Below are positions 30,082 to 39,729 of a stretch of 64,000 bases of DNA, one piece after another (position 1 is the first letter of the stretch; every line of letters begins with the position of its first letter). This stretch comes from Candidatus Aegiribacteria sp. Lineage in GTDB: Bacteria > Fermentibacterota > Fermentibacteria > Fermentibacterales > JCC-6. Below the pieces are notes generated by a model. That model made no database searches. It was not told the DNA's origin and was given only the letters and a program-made list of their open reading frames with translations. The stretch lies in NCBI GenBank assembly GCA_030620995.1, contig JAUXIK010000003.1:22192-86191 (forward strand), given 5' to 3'. The position numbers were made by a program, and so were the translations under genes.

Positions 30082-30741
30082 ATGGTTAAAGGTGTGATAT
30101 TCGATCTTGATGGAACGCTTCTCGATACGCTTGATGATATTCACAATGTAGTGAACAGAGTCCTTCAGTTGAACGGTCTTCCATCAAGAACTGTCCTTGA
30201 AGTGAAAGCTGCTGTCGGCAGGGGAGTGACAGAGCTTGTACAAAGACTGTTTCCCTCAGGCGAGCTTTCCGGGCAGAGGGTGGAGAAGGTAGCTTCCGAC
30301 ATCAGAGAAATCTTTCTTGAGCATGGAACAGTGCTGACAAAGCCATACACTGGTGTTGAGGAGATGCTTGATACTCTTGCCGGCAGAGGTATCCCTATGG
30401 CTGTTCTCACAAACAAACCTCAGGCATCAGCGGAGAAAGCGGTTTCCGTTTATCTCCCGGATGTTCCTTTCAGGATTGTTCAGGGAGCTATGCCGGGCTT
30501 TCCCATAAAACCCGAATCGGAAATTGCTCTGAAAGTCGTCCTGAAGCTTGGAACGCTTCCGGAAGAAACTCTTATGGTGGGAGACAGCGATGTTGATATG
30601 GATACAGCAAAAAACGCTGGTTTGATCGCTGTCGGCGTATCCTGGGGATTCAGACCCGTAGAGTTGTTGCTCGATCATGGAGCGGATGTGATTGTAAATG
30701 ATCCAATGGAGATTTACGGGTTAACACGGACTCATCGTTAG
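30082..30741 (+). CDS. HAD-superfamily phosphatase, phosphoglycolate phosphatase-like
   Basis: VIFDLDGTLLDTLDD; AVLTNKPQ; MVGDSDVDMDTAKNAG. Confidence 0.92.
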   Translation: MVKGVIFDLDGTLLDTLDDIHNVVNRVLQLNGLPSRTVLEVKAAVGRGVTELVQRLFPSGELSGQRVEKVASDIREIFLEHGTVLTKPYTGVEEMLDTLAGRGIPMAVLTNKPQASAEKAVSVYLPDVPFRIVQGAMPGFPIKPESEIALKVVLKLGTLPEETLMVGDSDVDMDTAKNAGLIAVGVSWGFRPVELLLDHGADVIVNDPMEIYGLTRTHR

Positions 30742-31706
30742 TATTCCGGTCCGACCACAGCGCGAATTGAGGCGGGAAGAGATTTCAGTATCGCAACCGC
30801 GTTATCCGGGATGTCACCTATCGATTCACCGTCCAGTTCGACCTCCAGTTTTCCGCGGGCCTCGAGCCTGAATTCGTTCCCGCTCCACGAAGAAACTGAA
30901 GGATTGTTCAGAAGAGTTCCCCTGTAGATCATGGGCATACTGCGAATCAGATTTGTTCTTGAGATCGGCCTGACAACTGCGGTATCAAGTTTCCCGTCAT
31001 CGGGAACTGAAGAAGGTGACAATATCATTCCTCCGCCGACAAAAGGACATACACCCGCTGTGATACTAAGATATTTCCCGGTAAACACATTTTGTTCATC
31101 CATTGTCAGTGTTCCCTCCCACGAGGGCATTTCAATCAGAGAGGATACAAGAGCTGCCAGGTACCCCAATCTGCCAAAGGACCTTTTCCGCCTGATCCGG
31201 ATTGATTTCTCGAGAACATGCGCGTCAAGGCCAATTCCAGCGGAGTTGATAAATATCTGATCAGCCGGTGAGGTTGGATTCGATTCTATAGAGCATAAGC
31301 CTGTATCCATTAAAGCGGTCTTACCACTTCCGATACCCCTGACTGTCTTCTCGATTGAGTTAGTTCTCAGGGTTTTCACCCAGTCGTTTCCGTTGCCCGC
31401 CGGAAACACCGCAAGCGGAAGAGGATTTGAGCTTCTTATTAGACCGGATGCAGCGTAACTCGCCGTTCCGTCTCCGCCGAGAATCGCCACACCGGACCAG
31501 CGGTCCGGATGTGCGGTTGATGCAAGTTCTACAACGTGCTCAGCGCTTTTCGTAAAGACGATTTCGTTCGTGATAGAAATATTCGAAAGAAGCCTGGAAG
31601 TTCTTTCGGCAAGAGAAGCAGAAACGCCTTTGCCGGCTTCCGGGTTGACCAGAACGAGCCATGGCCTGTTCCCTAAAGCCGACTGATCAGTAAGTACTGT
31701 TCTTAT
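30738..31706 (-). CDS. Diacylglycerol kinase/YegS-family lipid kinase; probable non-canonical ATA start
   Basis: LVLVNPEAGKG…VAILGGDGTASYAASGL…FPAGNGNDWVKTL; the conserved N-terminus lies upstream of the ORF-track start, behind SD GAGGAG. Confidence 0.85.
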   Translation of the reverse strand: MRTVLTDQSALGNRPWLVLVNPEAGKGVSASLAERTSRLLSNISITNEIVFTKSAEHVVELASTAHPDRWSGVAILGGDGTASYAASGLIRSSNPLPLAVFPAGNGNDWVKTLRTNSIEKTVRGIGSGKTALMDTGLCSIESNPTSPADQIFINSAGIGLDAHVLEKSIRIRRKRSFGRLGYLAALVSSLIEMPSWEGTLTMDEQNVFTGKYLSITAGVCPFVGGGMILSPSSVPDDGKLDTAVVRPISRTNLIRSMPMIYRGTLLNNPSVSSWSGNEFRLEARGKLEVELDGESIGDIPDNAVAILKSLPASIRAVVGPEY

Positions 31707-31780
31707 TACGATATCTCCTCAAGTGTCTGGATTCAATTCTTACATCAAAGTACTATATTAGAAAGGTAAGGTGGTAAACA

Positions 31781-32320
31781 ATGCAATCCTGTGCTGACTG
31801 GATAACAGATAATTTCGAGGATGCTGTGAATCCGGATACGGATGATCTGAACAGAGCCGGTGAGAAACCTCCGGATTCCGTTTATACTCGCATGAAGGGC
31901 GTGAATTCTCTGATTATCCATCACTCGGCAACAGCAACAGGTTCTGCAAGGGTATTCAGGGCATTCCACAGAGCGATCAATGGATGGGTGGATATCGGGT
32001 ATCATTTCGTGATAGGGAACGGTAGCCTTTCAGAAGATGGAGAAGTGGAAGAAGGAAGACCTCCGTGGGCAGTTGGTGCGCATGCCAGGAAACATAACGG
32101 GGATACAATTGGAATCTGCCTTGTGGGTAATTTCAGTGATACTTATCCGACTGAAGAACAGATGAAATCCCTGGGAATGCTTTTGAAAAGCCTGCTTTCG
32201 GAATACGATCTTTCTTCATCCAGTATCATTCTGCACCGGGACCTGTCCGGATGCAAAACCGTGTGCCCCGGAAAAAATCTCACAAGAGAGATTATAATCA
32301 ACTCCATTTCTTATCCGTAA
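31781..32320 (+). CDS. N-acetylmuramoyl-L-alanine amidase / PGRP-like (amidase_2)
   Basis: LIIHHSATATG, FHRAINGWVDIGYHFVIGNG, IGICLVGNF, ILHRDLSGCKTVCPGK. Confidence 0.92.
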   Translation: MQSCADWITDNFEDAVNPDTDDLNRAGEKPPDSVYTRMKGVNSLIIHHSATATGSARVFRAFHRAINGWVDIGYHFVIGNGSLSEDGEVEEGRPPWAVGAHARKHNGDTIGICLVGNFSDTYPTEEQMKSLGMLLKSLLSEYDLSSSSIILHRDLSGCKTVCPGKNLTREIIINSISYP

Positions 32321-32388
32321 CTGCTTTCAGGACTTGTCAGTTTTCCTCTTGTTTTGTATATCTGCGTACTCTGGAAAGGATATTAGTA

Positions 32389-32613
32389 ATGATAATAGTG
32401 CTGACGATAATGCATTTTATAATTTGTATACTGCTTGTGGCTGTTGTGCTGCTTCAGAAATCCAAGGGCGATGGCCTTTCCGGCGCATTTGGCGGCGGAG
32501 GAGCCCTCACAGCGTCCTTCGGTAACCGTGGCGCTGCGACTATGCTCTCCAAGGCTACATCAATACTTGCTGTGCTGTTCATGGTTACTTCATTTTTACT
32601 CGCGATTTTCTAG
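32389..32613 (+). CDS. secG: Preprotein translocase subunit SecG
   Basis: VLLQKSKGDGLSGAFGGGGA…FGNRGAATMLSKATSILAVLFMVTSF. Confidence 0.93.
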   Translation: MIIVLTIMHFIICILLVAVVLLQKSKGDGLSGAFGGGGALTASFGNRGAATMLSKATSILAVLFMVTSFLLAIF

Positions 32614-32630
32614 CACGCAACATATTCAGA

Positions 32631-32717
32631 ACCGGGGTGGTGGAATTGGCAGACACGCTAGGTTAAGGACCTAGTGGGCAATAGCCTGTACGGGTTCAAG
32701 TCCCGTCCCCGGTACCA
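32631..32717 (+). tRNA. tRNA-Leu, anticodon AAG (32665-32667), CCA encoded
   Basis: Acceptor ACCGGGG/CCCCGGT; anticodon stem CTAGG/CCTAG with loop TTAAGGA; long variable arm; T-arm ACGGG TTCAAGT CCCGT. Confidence 0.93.
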
Positions 32718-32780
32718 CGTCAGAAAAAGGTCGCAGGACGAAAGTCCGGCGGCCTTTACCTAATGGAGAAAAAGGGGAGA

Positions 32781-32915
32781 AAAAGGGGTCAAATCTTTAC
32801 TCTTGACAATATCTTGATACCAAATGTAAGACATTAGACGTATCATTAAAATCTTTTTAATAAGACAAGATAATGATGAAAGCAGAATGTCAAGAGTAAA
32901 GATTTGACCCCTTTT
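32781..32915. repeat. MITE/REP-like element: 28-bp perfect inverted repeat with 79-nt spacer
   Basis: AAAAGGGGTCAAATCTTTACTCTTGACA (32781-32808) / TGTCAAGAGTAAAGATTTGACCCCTTTT (32888-32915). Confidence 0.9.
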
Positions 32916-32999
32916 CTCCTTTTCTCAACGCTCTATTTGGAACAGATAAGTATCTTTGTATGTATATCCTGTATATGTTAATTCCAGAAAGGAGCCTGA

Positions 33000-33392
33000 A
33001 TGACGCGAAAGACCGTTCAGACAGCTGACTCTCCCCTCCCTGTCGGACCTTACAGCCAGGCTGTGATTTCAAAGGGATTTATATTCACCGCGGGACAGAT
33101 CGGCATTGATCCTGAAAACGGGAAACTGGAAGAGGGTATTGAGGCTCAGACGGTTCAGGCATTGAATAATCTTGAAGCGATTCTGCTGGATGCCGGTTCA
33201 AATATGGACAGCGTCGTGAAGATTAATCTGTATCTTGCAGACATATCGGATTCAGCAATTGTAAATGATATATATTCCAGGAGATTTATCGCACCCTTTC
33301 CCGCGAGATCTGTTATCGAGGTTTCGAAGCTCCCATTGGGTGCTCTTGTTGAAATTGAAGCTGTTACAGAGCTGAAGGAGGAACAGTATTGA
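33000..33392 (+). CDS. ridA: RidA family reactive intermediate deaminase
   Basis: PVGPYSQAV, IFTAGQIGID, ARSVIEVSKLPLGALVEIEAV. Confidence 0.95.
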   Translation: MTRKTVQTADSPLPVGPYSQAVISKGFIFTAGQIGIDPENGKLEEGIEAQTVQALNNLEAILLDAGSNMDSVVKINLYLADISDSAIVNDIYSRRFIAPFPARSVIEVSKLPLGALVEIEAVTELKEEQY

Positions 33393-34057
33393 TAGGGCAA
33401 GTTTTTGAGATAGTCCGTCAGGCTGATATCGTCACAAAACTCATTCTTGTGATTATTGCTGTCCTTTCGGTTGGTTCATGGGCAGTAGCTATTGCAAAGA
33501 TACGGGAATTCAGAGCGATTCTCAGCTCATCAAAGATTTTTATGGATGCGCTCAGGACAACAGGCAGACCGCCTGGCGGGGAATTCTGGAACAGGAGCAA
33601 TGAGATAGGACCGCTTGCGCGAATGTACGCTGAGGCAGGCCGTTTTCTTCAGAGAAGGACAGACAGGGGAATTACAGAATCTCTTTCCCCCGAGGAAGCA
33701 TCCAGCCTCTCCAGCGCTCTTGAGCGGGAGGCAGGAGAGGATCTTGCCCAGCGAGAACGGAATATCGGACTGCTTGCGACTGTAACAAGCGTAGCTCCTC
33801 TGCTTGGATTGCTTGGTACGGTATGGGGAATTCTGTCGAGTTTCATAGGAATGAGGGAACTTGGCATTGCTGATCTCAGCGCAGTGGGAGCCGGTATTGC
33901 GGCAGCGCTGACCACAACTGTAGCAGGATTGCTGGCCGCCATACCCGCGAATATTTTCCATAACTTCGTTGTCGGCAGGATAAATTCACTTGCCGGAGAT
34001 ATGGATCGGTTCCTTTCTGAACTTGTGGATGTATGCAGAAGAGGCAGTCTTGAATGA
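33389..34057 (+). CDS. tolQ: TolQ/ExbB-type proton channel subunit
   Basis: Three TM segments; LLATVTSVAPLLGLLGTVWGI; GIAAALTTTVAGLLAAIPA. Confidence 0.92.
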   Translation: MIGQVFEIVRQADIVTKLILVIIAVLSVGSWAVAIAKIREFRAILSSSKIFMDALRTTGRPPGGEFWNRSNEIGPLARMYAEAGRFLQRRTDRGITESLSPEEASSLSSALEREAGEDLAQRERNIGLLATVTSVAPLLGLLGTVWGILSSFIGMRELGIADLSAVGAGIAAALTTTVAGLLAAIPANIFHNFVVGRINSLAGDMDRFLSELVDVCRRGSLE

Positions 34058-34476
34058 TACGAACCCGGTATAAGCAGTTCTCCGGAATTAATGTTACGAA
34101 TCTGGTGGATGTCACCCTTGTTCTACTGGTGATCTTCATGCTGACATCTCCGGTGATGCAGCGAAGCGCGGATGTCACTCCCCCGTCTTCTGATGAGGGA
34201 AGGATTCTGAGCAGCCTTGATCCCGGCGAGTCGCTGGTTGTCGAGATTGACGCCTATGGCAACATTGCCATTTCCGGTGAGCAGGTTCTGCTTGAAGATC
34301 TCTCGGATATTGCTGAAGCAGCCCATAATTCCGGCCGTTCCGAAGCCTTTGTCAGGGCGGACAGGGATGTGAGATACGAAGTGGTCGCGAATGCGCTCAC
34401 CGAACTTGGCAGCGGTGGTTATCTTAGTGTGGGGCTTATACAGGAATCCAGATTGGAACCTGATGAAATTCACTGA
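34054..34476 (+). CDS. tolR: TolR/ExbD biopolymer transport protein
   Basis: INVTNLVDVTLVLLVIFMLTSPVM. Confidence 0.92.
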   Translation: MIRTRYKQFSGINVTNLVDVTLVLLVIFMLTSPVMQRSADVTPPSSDEGRILSSLDPGESLVVEIDAYGNIAISGEQVLLEDLSDIAEAAHNSGRSEAFVRADRDVRYEVVANALTELGSGGYLSVGLIQESRLEPDEIH

Positions 34477-35149
34477 TTCCAGACCTTTTGAAAGGAAAAG
34501 TTACTTCCTCCGCCGCAGAGATGTCATCTTTGTCATAGCAGGACATGTGCTTATTCTCGTGGTTGGGCTGATTACGTCTTCGAGCAGTGTAATGGCACTT
34601 CCCGGCGGCGGTGACGCAATTATGGTAAACATGGTCACGTTGACTTCAAATGAAATGACACCTTCACCTCCGGATATAGAGCATCCTGCTGAAAACCCTG
34701 TTGAAATTGCGATCGAGGTATCGGTACCCGAAGTTACCGAAGAACAGATAATTGATCCGCAGGAGACAGAGGATCAGGTTCCGGATCCGGTGGAAGAGCT
34801 TGTTGAGGAATTACCTGTTCAGGATCCTGTAGAAGCATCAGAATTCGTATCTGTCAGCGGAGAAGGGGCAGCGGGGTCAGGAGCTCCAGGACCCGGAACG
34901 TACGAGTCAAGAGTTTTCAACGCCATAAGAAGAGGATACAGAACATCGGTGGAACCTGAAAGATCCTACAGGGTAGTTTTCACAGTCAATCCGGATGATA
35001 CATCTGAGATTGAGGTTGTCAGGAAGAGTGGAACATCAGCGTTTGACAGAGCTGTGGAAAGCGCGCTGTCAAGAGCGCAGATTCCGCCGATGCCGCCGGG
35101 AAGAAATACTCCGGCAATCATTAATATTGAATTTCTGGGACCGGAGTGA
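34463..35149 (+). CDS. TonB/TolA-like energy transducer
   Basis: Single TM, Pro/Glu-rich linker, TonB C-terminal domain; ATGA overlap with tolR. Confidence 0.85.
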   Translation: MKFTDSRPFERKSYFLRRRDVIFVIAGHVLILVVGLITSSSSVMALPGGGDAIMVNMVTLTSNEMTPSPPDIEHPAENPVEIAIEVSVPEVTEEQIIDPQETEDQVPDPVEELVEELPVQDPVEASEFVSVSGEGAAGSGAPGPGTYESRVFNAIRRGYRTSVEPERSYRVVFTVNPDDTSEIEVVRKSGTSAFDRAVESALSRAQIPPMPPGRNTPAIINIEFLGPE

Positions 35150-35153
35150 ACGG

Positions 35154-36341
35154 ATGAGGACTTCAGGCATGCTAATGTCCTTATTGATCAGTGCGGGAAC
35201 TTTACTGGCGGGTGATTTTATTCCCATGACACCGGTAGGTGCCGAGTGTATTCCCGTTTCCATCAGTGTTAGCGGTGACAGAGATATTGCAGATGTAGCG
35301 AGAGAACAGCTTCAGGAGGATATCGATTTTTCCGGTCTCCTGATAACGAAGGATGACGGCTACGCCGAAGTAACTGTTGAGGTCAGGAATACCACCGATG
35401 GAATTGAGCTCAGAGCGGAAGTCTTTTCGGGCGGGGAACCCCTTTTAGCCAGGAATTACTCCGGGAATACAATCTACTCGCTTGTACATGCATTTGCTGA
35501 TGATCTCGTATATGACCTTACCGGTGAAAATGGAATCGCTTCCACATTGATTTCCTATATAACCAAAACAGGGTCCGGCTACTCTCTGGCGGTCAAATCA
35601 ATGGATCCCAGATCAGAAAGACATATCATGACGGATGATGAAGTTATCACAACTCCTGCGTGGTCGCCCGATGGTGACAGAATAGCTTTTACATCTTTTC
35701 AGTCCGGTAACGGTGATCTGTGGTGTTACAGTTTTTCGGATGCTTCGGCAAGGAATATTCTTTCAAGTCCGGGGCTCAATTCCTCACCCGCATGGAGTTC
35801 TGATGGCGAGTCGATTGCGCTGACACTTTCCAGGGGCGGGAATGTGGATATATATGTACTTGATCCTGCATCCGGCGAGACTGACCGTCTCACTCTCAGA
35901 GGATCCATTGAAACCTCGGCAAGTTTTTCACCCAACGGAAGACAGATTGTCTTTACCAGTGACAGAATTGGATATCCCCAGCTTTATATCATGGACAGTT
36001 CAGGCGGAACGGCTATGAGAGCAACTCGATCCCACTCATATTGTGACAGTCCGTCATGGTCGCCCGATGGTGACAGAATAGCCTATACTGCCCGGGTCGG
36101 GAACAATTTTCACATATTCGTCATGGACGCTGACGGCTCCAACATCCGTCAGGTTACATTCGAAGGATCTCTTAATGAAGATCCTGTGTGGGGACCTACC
36201 GGAAGGCATATCGCCTTCAGCAGCGATATGGATGGACAACGTGCTGTTTTTGTGCTGGAACTTAACGGGCTTACAGTGAGAAAGCTATCCATGAGTGGTG
36301 AGAGTTACTGTCCGACATGGTCACCGCTTGGATTCAGATAA
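35154..36341 (+). CDS. tolB: TolB beta-propeller protein
   Basis: Repeated SPDGDRIAFTS…GDLW/IYVLD…PAWSSDGESIA blades. Confidence 0.93.
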   Translation: MRTSGMLMSLLISAGTLLAGDFIPMTPVGAECIPVSISVSGDRDIADVAREQLQEDIDFSGLLITKDDGYAEVTVEVRNTTDGIELRAEVFSGGEPLLARNYSGNTIYSLVHAFADDLVYDLTGENGIASTLISYITKTGSGYSLAVKSMDPRSERHIMTDDEVITTPAWSPDGDRIAFTSFQSGNGDLWCYSFSDASARNILSSPGLNSSPAWSSDGESIALTLSRGGNVDIYVLDPASGETDRLTLRGSIETSASFSPNGRQIVFTSDRIGYPQLYIMDSSGGTAMRATRSHSYCDSPSWSPDGDRIAYTARVGNNFHIFVMDADGSNIRQVTFEGSLNEDPVWGPTGRHIAFSSDMDGQRAVFVLELNGLTVRKLSMSGESYCPTWSPLGFR

Positions 36342-36375
36342 TTTGATCATTTCTCCCATGAAAGGAAGGATGATT

Positions 36376-36921
36376 ATGATGAGAGTTCGATTGACAGCGG
36401 TGCTGGCCGTATCCGTCATGCTTGTGCTTGCAATGTTCATCTCCGGATGCAGACCGGATGATACTATTCCGGACGGAGATGACACAACCACTGTTATTGT
36501 AGAGGAATTCGCGGATACTCTTACCGGGGTATGGGAAACAGATACACTGTCCTCCGGTATGGAAATGCTTCTTGTTCACCAGGAACAACTGAACGATATC
36601 TTCTTCAACTACGACAGTGATGAATTGTCACCTGAAGCTCTTAATATTCTGATGGAAAACTCGTCCTATATTCTGGAAACACCAGGATTCAGAGTTCTTA
36701 TAGAAGGTCATTGTGACGAAAGAGGCACAATTGATTACAACCTTGCTCTTGGAGAGAACAGAGCTCTTTCCGTCTATAACTATCTTGTTAATTACGGCGT
36801 AGCTTCCACCCGACTTCAGTTTGTCAGTTACGGCAAGGAACGTCCTTTTGATCCGGCTCATACCGAACAGGCCTGGGCATTGAACAGGAAAGCTCACTTC
36901 AGAGTTCTTCCGGGAAACTGA
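36376..36921 (+). CDS. pal: Peptidoglycan-associated lipoprotein Pal
   Basis: Lipobox FISGC; OmpA-C domain FNYDSDELSPEAL…IEGHCDERGTIDYNLALGENRA. Confidence 0.94.
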   Translation: MMRVRLTAVLAVSVMLVLAMFISGCRPDDTIPDGDDTTTVIVEEFADTLTGVWETDTLSSGMEMLLVHQEQLNDIFFNYDSDELSPEALNILMENSSYILETPGFRVLIEGHCDERGTIDYNLALGENRALSVYNYLVNYGVASTRLQFVSYGKERPFDPAHTEQAWALNRKAHFRVLPGN

Positions 36922-36922
36922 T

Positions 36923-37609
36923 ATGACTCGAGGAATTATTACTGTGGTTTTCCTGTCACTTACATTTACAGGATGCTTTGGTTACTGGTTTCACACTCCG
37001 GAGGAGATCGTCGATATTGAAACCGGTCAGCAGGAAATGCGGTATGAGATTGATTCTCTAAAGCTGGCTCTGGAAGAGAATGAGAGTCTTCTGAGAGGGC
37101 TTCAGGCTCAATCAAGCTCACGTACATATGATATGATTGCCAGGCTGACAGAACTTGCTGAAGAGCTTGACCTCACCCTGAGCAGGCTTGCCGGTACAGT
37201 TGGAATCACCGAACAGGATACTGTTTCGGGACCCGATGCCCATCTTCTTTATGAGGAAGCTTACAGGCAGTTCCAGCAGGGGAGTTTCGAGATATCAGCA
37301 CATGGGTTCATGGAACTTCAAGAGAAATACCCGACCTCTTCTCTTGCTGATGACGCTTTGTACTACATGGCTATCTGCTGGGAAGCAGCCGGACAATCAC
37401 ATCGCGCCATAGAGGATCTTGTTGCCCTGTATTACATGTATCCAGGTTCCGAATGGGCTGCAGGAGCATTATTCAGAGCGGCTGATATCTACGGTGCTCA
37501 CAGCGCTCCTTTCGAGAGAGACCGTCTCTTTGATCTGCTGCTCAACAGGTATCCTGAGAGTGATGAGGCTGCTCTTGTCAGGGAACAATACCGTCCTGAA
37601 CAGGATTAA
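36923..37609 (+). CDS. cpoB: CpoB/YbgF-like cell division coordinator (TPR)
   Basis: Coiled coil plus TPR YEEAYRQFQQGSFEISAHGFMELQEKYPTSSLADDALYYMA; position after pal. Confidence 0.88.
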   Translation: MTRGIITVVFLSLTFTGCFGYWFHTPEEIVDIETGQQEMRYEIDSLKLALEENESLLRGLQAQSSSRTYDMIARLTELAEELDLTLSRLAGTVGITEQDTVSGPDAHLLYEEAYRQFQQGSFEISAHGFMELQEKYPTSSLADDALYYMAICWEAAGQSHRAIEDLVALYYMYPGSEWAAGALFRAADIYGAHSAPFERDRLFDLLLNRYPESDEAALVREQYRPEQD

Positions 37610-37743
37610 CGATAACCTGATTGCATGTTCCGCCAGATCGTGGTGAAGAAGTTTCCTGCTTATAGGACAGCAGTGTTATGATCTTTGACGGATACATTGT
37701 ATCCGTGCATATTTAGCGGTTGCACACTTACTGATCATTGATT

Positions 37744-37829
37744 GCGAGAGTGGCGGAATTGGCAGACGCGCCAGATTTAGGATCTGGTAAGCTGGGCTTG
37801 TGGGGGTTCAAGTCCCCTCTCTCGCACCA
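37744..37829 (+). tRNA. tRNA-Leu, anticodon TAG
   Basis: GCGAGAG/CTCTCGC acceptor; CCAGA TTTAGGA TCTGG anticodon arm; long variable arm; CCA encoded. Confidence 0.95.
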
Positions 37830-37850
37830 CTTCAAAGGGAAGAACAACTG

Positions 37851-39131
37851 ATGTATGACATTGTGAAGTCAGAAGAAAACAGAAAAACCGTATGTTTCAC
37901 GGAATCATCCGACAGGATATCATCACATTTCCGTGATATTCGCAAGCAGATTACAAAAAATCTTGAAATACCGGGATTCAGACCGGGCAAGGTTCCCAGG
38001 TCTATTATTGAAAAGCAGTATGGAAATATTATAAAGGCGGAAGTTGCTGATATCGTCAGACGGGAACTTACTTCAGAAATGCTTGAAAAGGAAGACTGGA
38101 TACTTGATGATAACGATCCTGAGGGGAAGATAGAACTTCCCGCGGAGGAGAAAGCGTACACTTTCGAATTGACTTTCTCACTGTATGAAACCCCCGAACC
38201 CGAAAGTATTGACGGTATTAGAATAGAACTGCCTTCACTTGATATTGAAACCGCAGTAGAGGATACGATAGAATCGTTCCGTGAGAAAATGGTTAGCTTC
38301 GAAACAGTTGACAGGCCGTCTGAAGAAGGTGACCTTGTGCTGCTTGAAGCCGTGCCAACAGGGGATTCGGGAGAACCGCAGAAGTTCAGTATAAGAATCG
38401 GAGAATCACAGATTGGAACCGGTTTTGATGAGCTGGTTCTGGGAGCTGCAGCCGGGACACAGTTTATGGCCAGGATGGATAGTGATACAGGGAACGATAA
38501 CCCGCATCCTGTTCATAAGTTCAGGATAACGGATATCAGACATCCTGTTCTTCCTGAGCTTAACGACGAATTCGCAAAGAAAGCAGCTGACGTAGACAGT
38601 GTGAAAGATTTCCGGAAAAAAGTGGAGGAAAGCGTCAGAAACCGCTACGATCAGGAGATGGTCTATATTAAAGAAAGAGAAGCCATCGACAGTCTTCTCG
38701 AAAGCAACCCGTTCACCCCCCCTGTGTACATGGTCGATAACCTGACGCAGGACTACCTTGAAAGGCTTGGGGAAGAAGAACCCGGCCAGGAAACCATAGA
38801 AGCTACAAAAGAACTTGCTCTGAAGAAGGTTCGGGAATTTCTTGTGCTCAGAGCTGTCGCTCTAAAGGAGAATATCGAAATTACTGAAGAGGATATTAAT
38901 ACTGATAAAAATCCTGAGGAGTCAGCCGCATCCGTTCTTGACAGACTCAGAAACAGGAAAGCCGTGGAACTTATCCTTGATCGTGCAGATATCATTGAAA
39001 AAGAGTACCGAAAGGGAAAAGACAAGGATACTTCCGGGGAGGAACCGGAGTCATCCTGGCACTGGATAAGTGTTCAGGATAACGGAACAGAACCGAATGA
39101 GGAAATAGCAAAGAAAGAGGAGCAATCCTGA
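37851..39131 (+). CDS. tig: Trigger factor
   Basis: [25 protein letters not shown]; PPIase-like middle domain; upstream of clpPX. Confidence 0.93.
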   Translation: MYDIVKSEENRKTVCFTESSDRISSHFRDIRKQITKNLEIPGFRPGKVPRSIIEKQYGNIIKAEVADIVRRELTSEMLEKEDWILDDNDPEGKIELPAEEKAYTFELTFSLYETPEPESIDGIRIELPSLDIETAVEDTIESFREKMVSFETVDRPSEEGDLVLLEAVPTGDSGEPQKFSIRIGESQIGTGFDELVLGAAAGTQFMARMDSDTGNDNPHPVHKFRITDIRHPVLPELNDEFAKKAADVDSVKDFRKKVEESVRNRYDQEMVYIKEREAIDSLLESNPFTPPVYMVDNLTQDYLERLGEEEPGQETIEATKELALKKVREFLVLRAVALKENIEITEEDINTDKNPEESAASVLDRLRNRKAVELILDRADIIEKEYRKGKDKDTSGEEPESSWHWISVQDNGTEPNEEIAKKEEQS

Positions 39132-39718
39132 TGCCATCTATCATACCGTTTGTTGTAGAGCGAGAAGGAAACAGGGAAAGATCCTACGATATCTATTCAC
39201 GCCTTCTGAAGGAGCGGATCATATTTGTAGGTGATACCATGAACGGTCAGACCGCCAGTCTGATCGTTGCCCAGTTATTGTTTCTTGAAGGAGAAGATTC
39301 CAAAAAGGACATCAACATGTATATCAGCAGCCCGGGAGGAATGGTTTCATCAGGGCTTGCGATTTACGATACGATGCAATTCATCAAACCCCAGATAGCT
39401 ACATTCTGCATGGGTACTGCCGCAAGTATGGCAGCAGTCCTTCTGGCTGCCGGCGCAAAGGGCAAACGCAATATTCTTCCTAATGCCAGAGTTATGATTC
39501 ATCAGCCAATGGGAGGAGCCCAGGGCCAGGCCTCAGATATAGAGATACAGGCGAAGGAGATAGTCAAACTCAGAGAAACACTGAATGTAATTATTGCTGA
39601 ACATACCGGGCAGTCGCTTGAAAGAATAACCGCCGATACTGACAGGAATTTCTGGATGGATGCACAGGAAGCGGTCGATTACGGTATCGTAGATAACATG
39701 CTTTCATTCAGGATTTGA
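39131..39718 (+). CDS. clpP: ATP-dependent Clp protease proteolytic subunit
   Basis: [43 protein letters not shown]. Confidence 0.98.
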   Translation: MPSIIPFVVEREGNRERSYDIYSRLLKERIIFVGDTMNGQTASLIVAQLLFLEGEDSKKDINMYISSPGGMVSSGLAIYDTMQFIKPQIATFCMGTAASMAAVLLAAGAKGKRNILPNARVMIHQPMGGAQGQASDIEIQAKEIVKLRETLNVIIAEHTGQSLERITADTDRNFWMDAQEAVDYGIVDNMLSFRI

Positions 39719-39729
39719 CGGGAAATATT

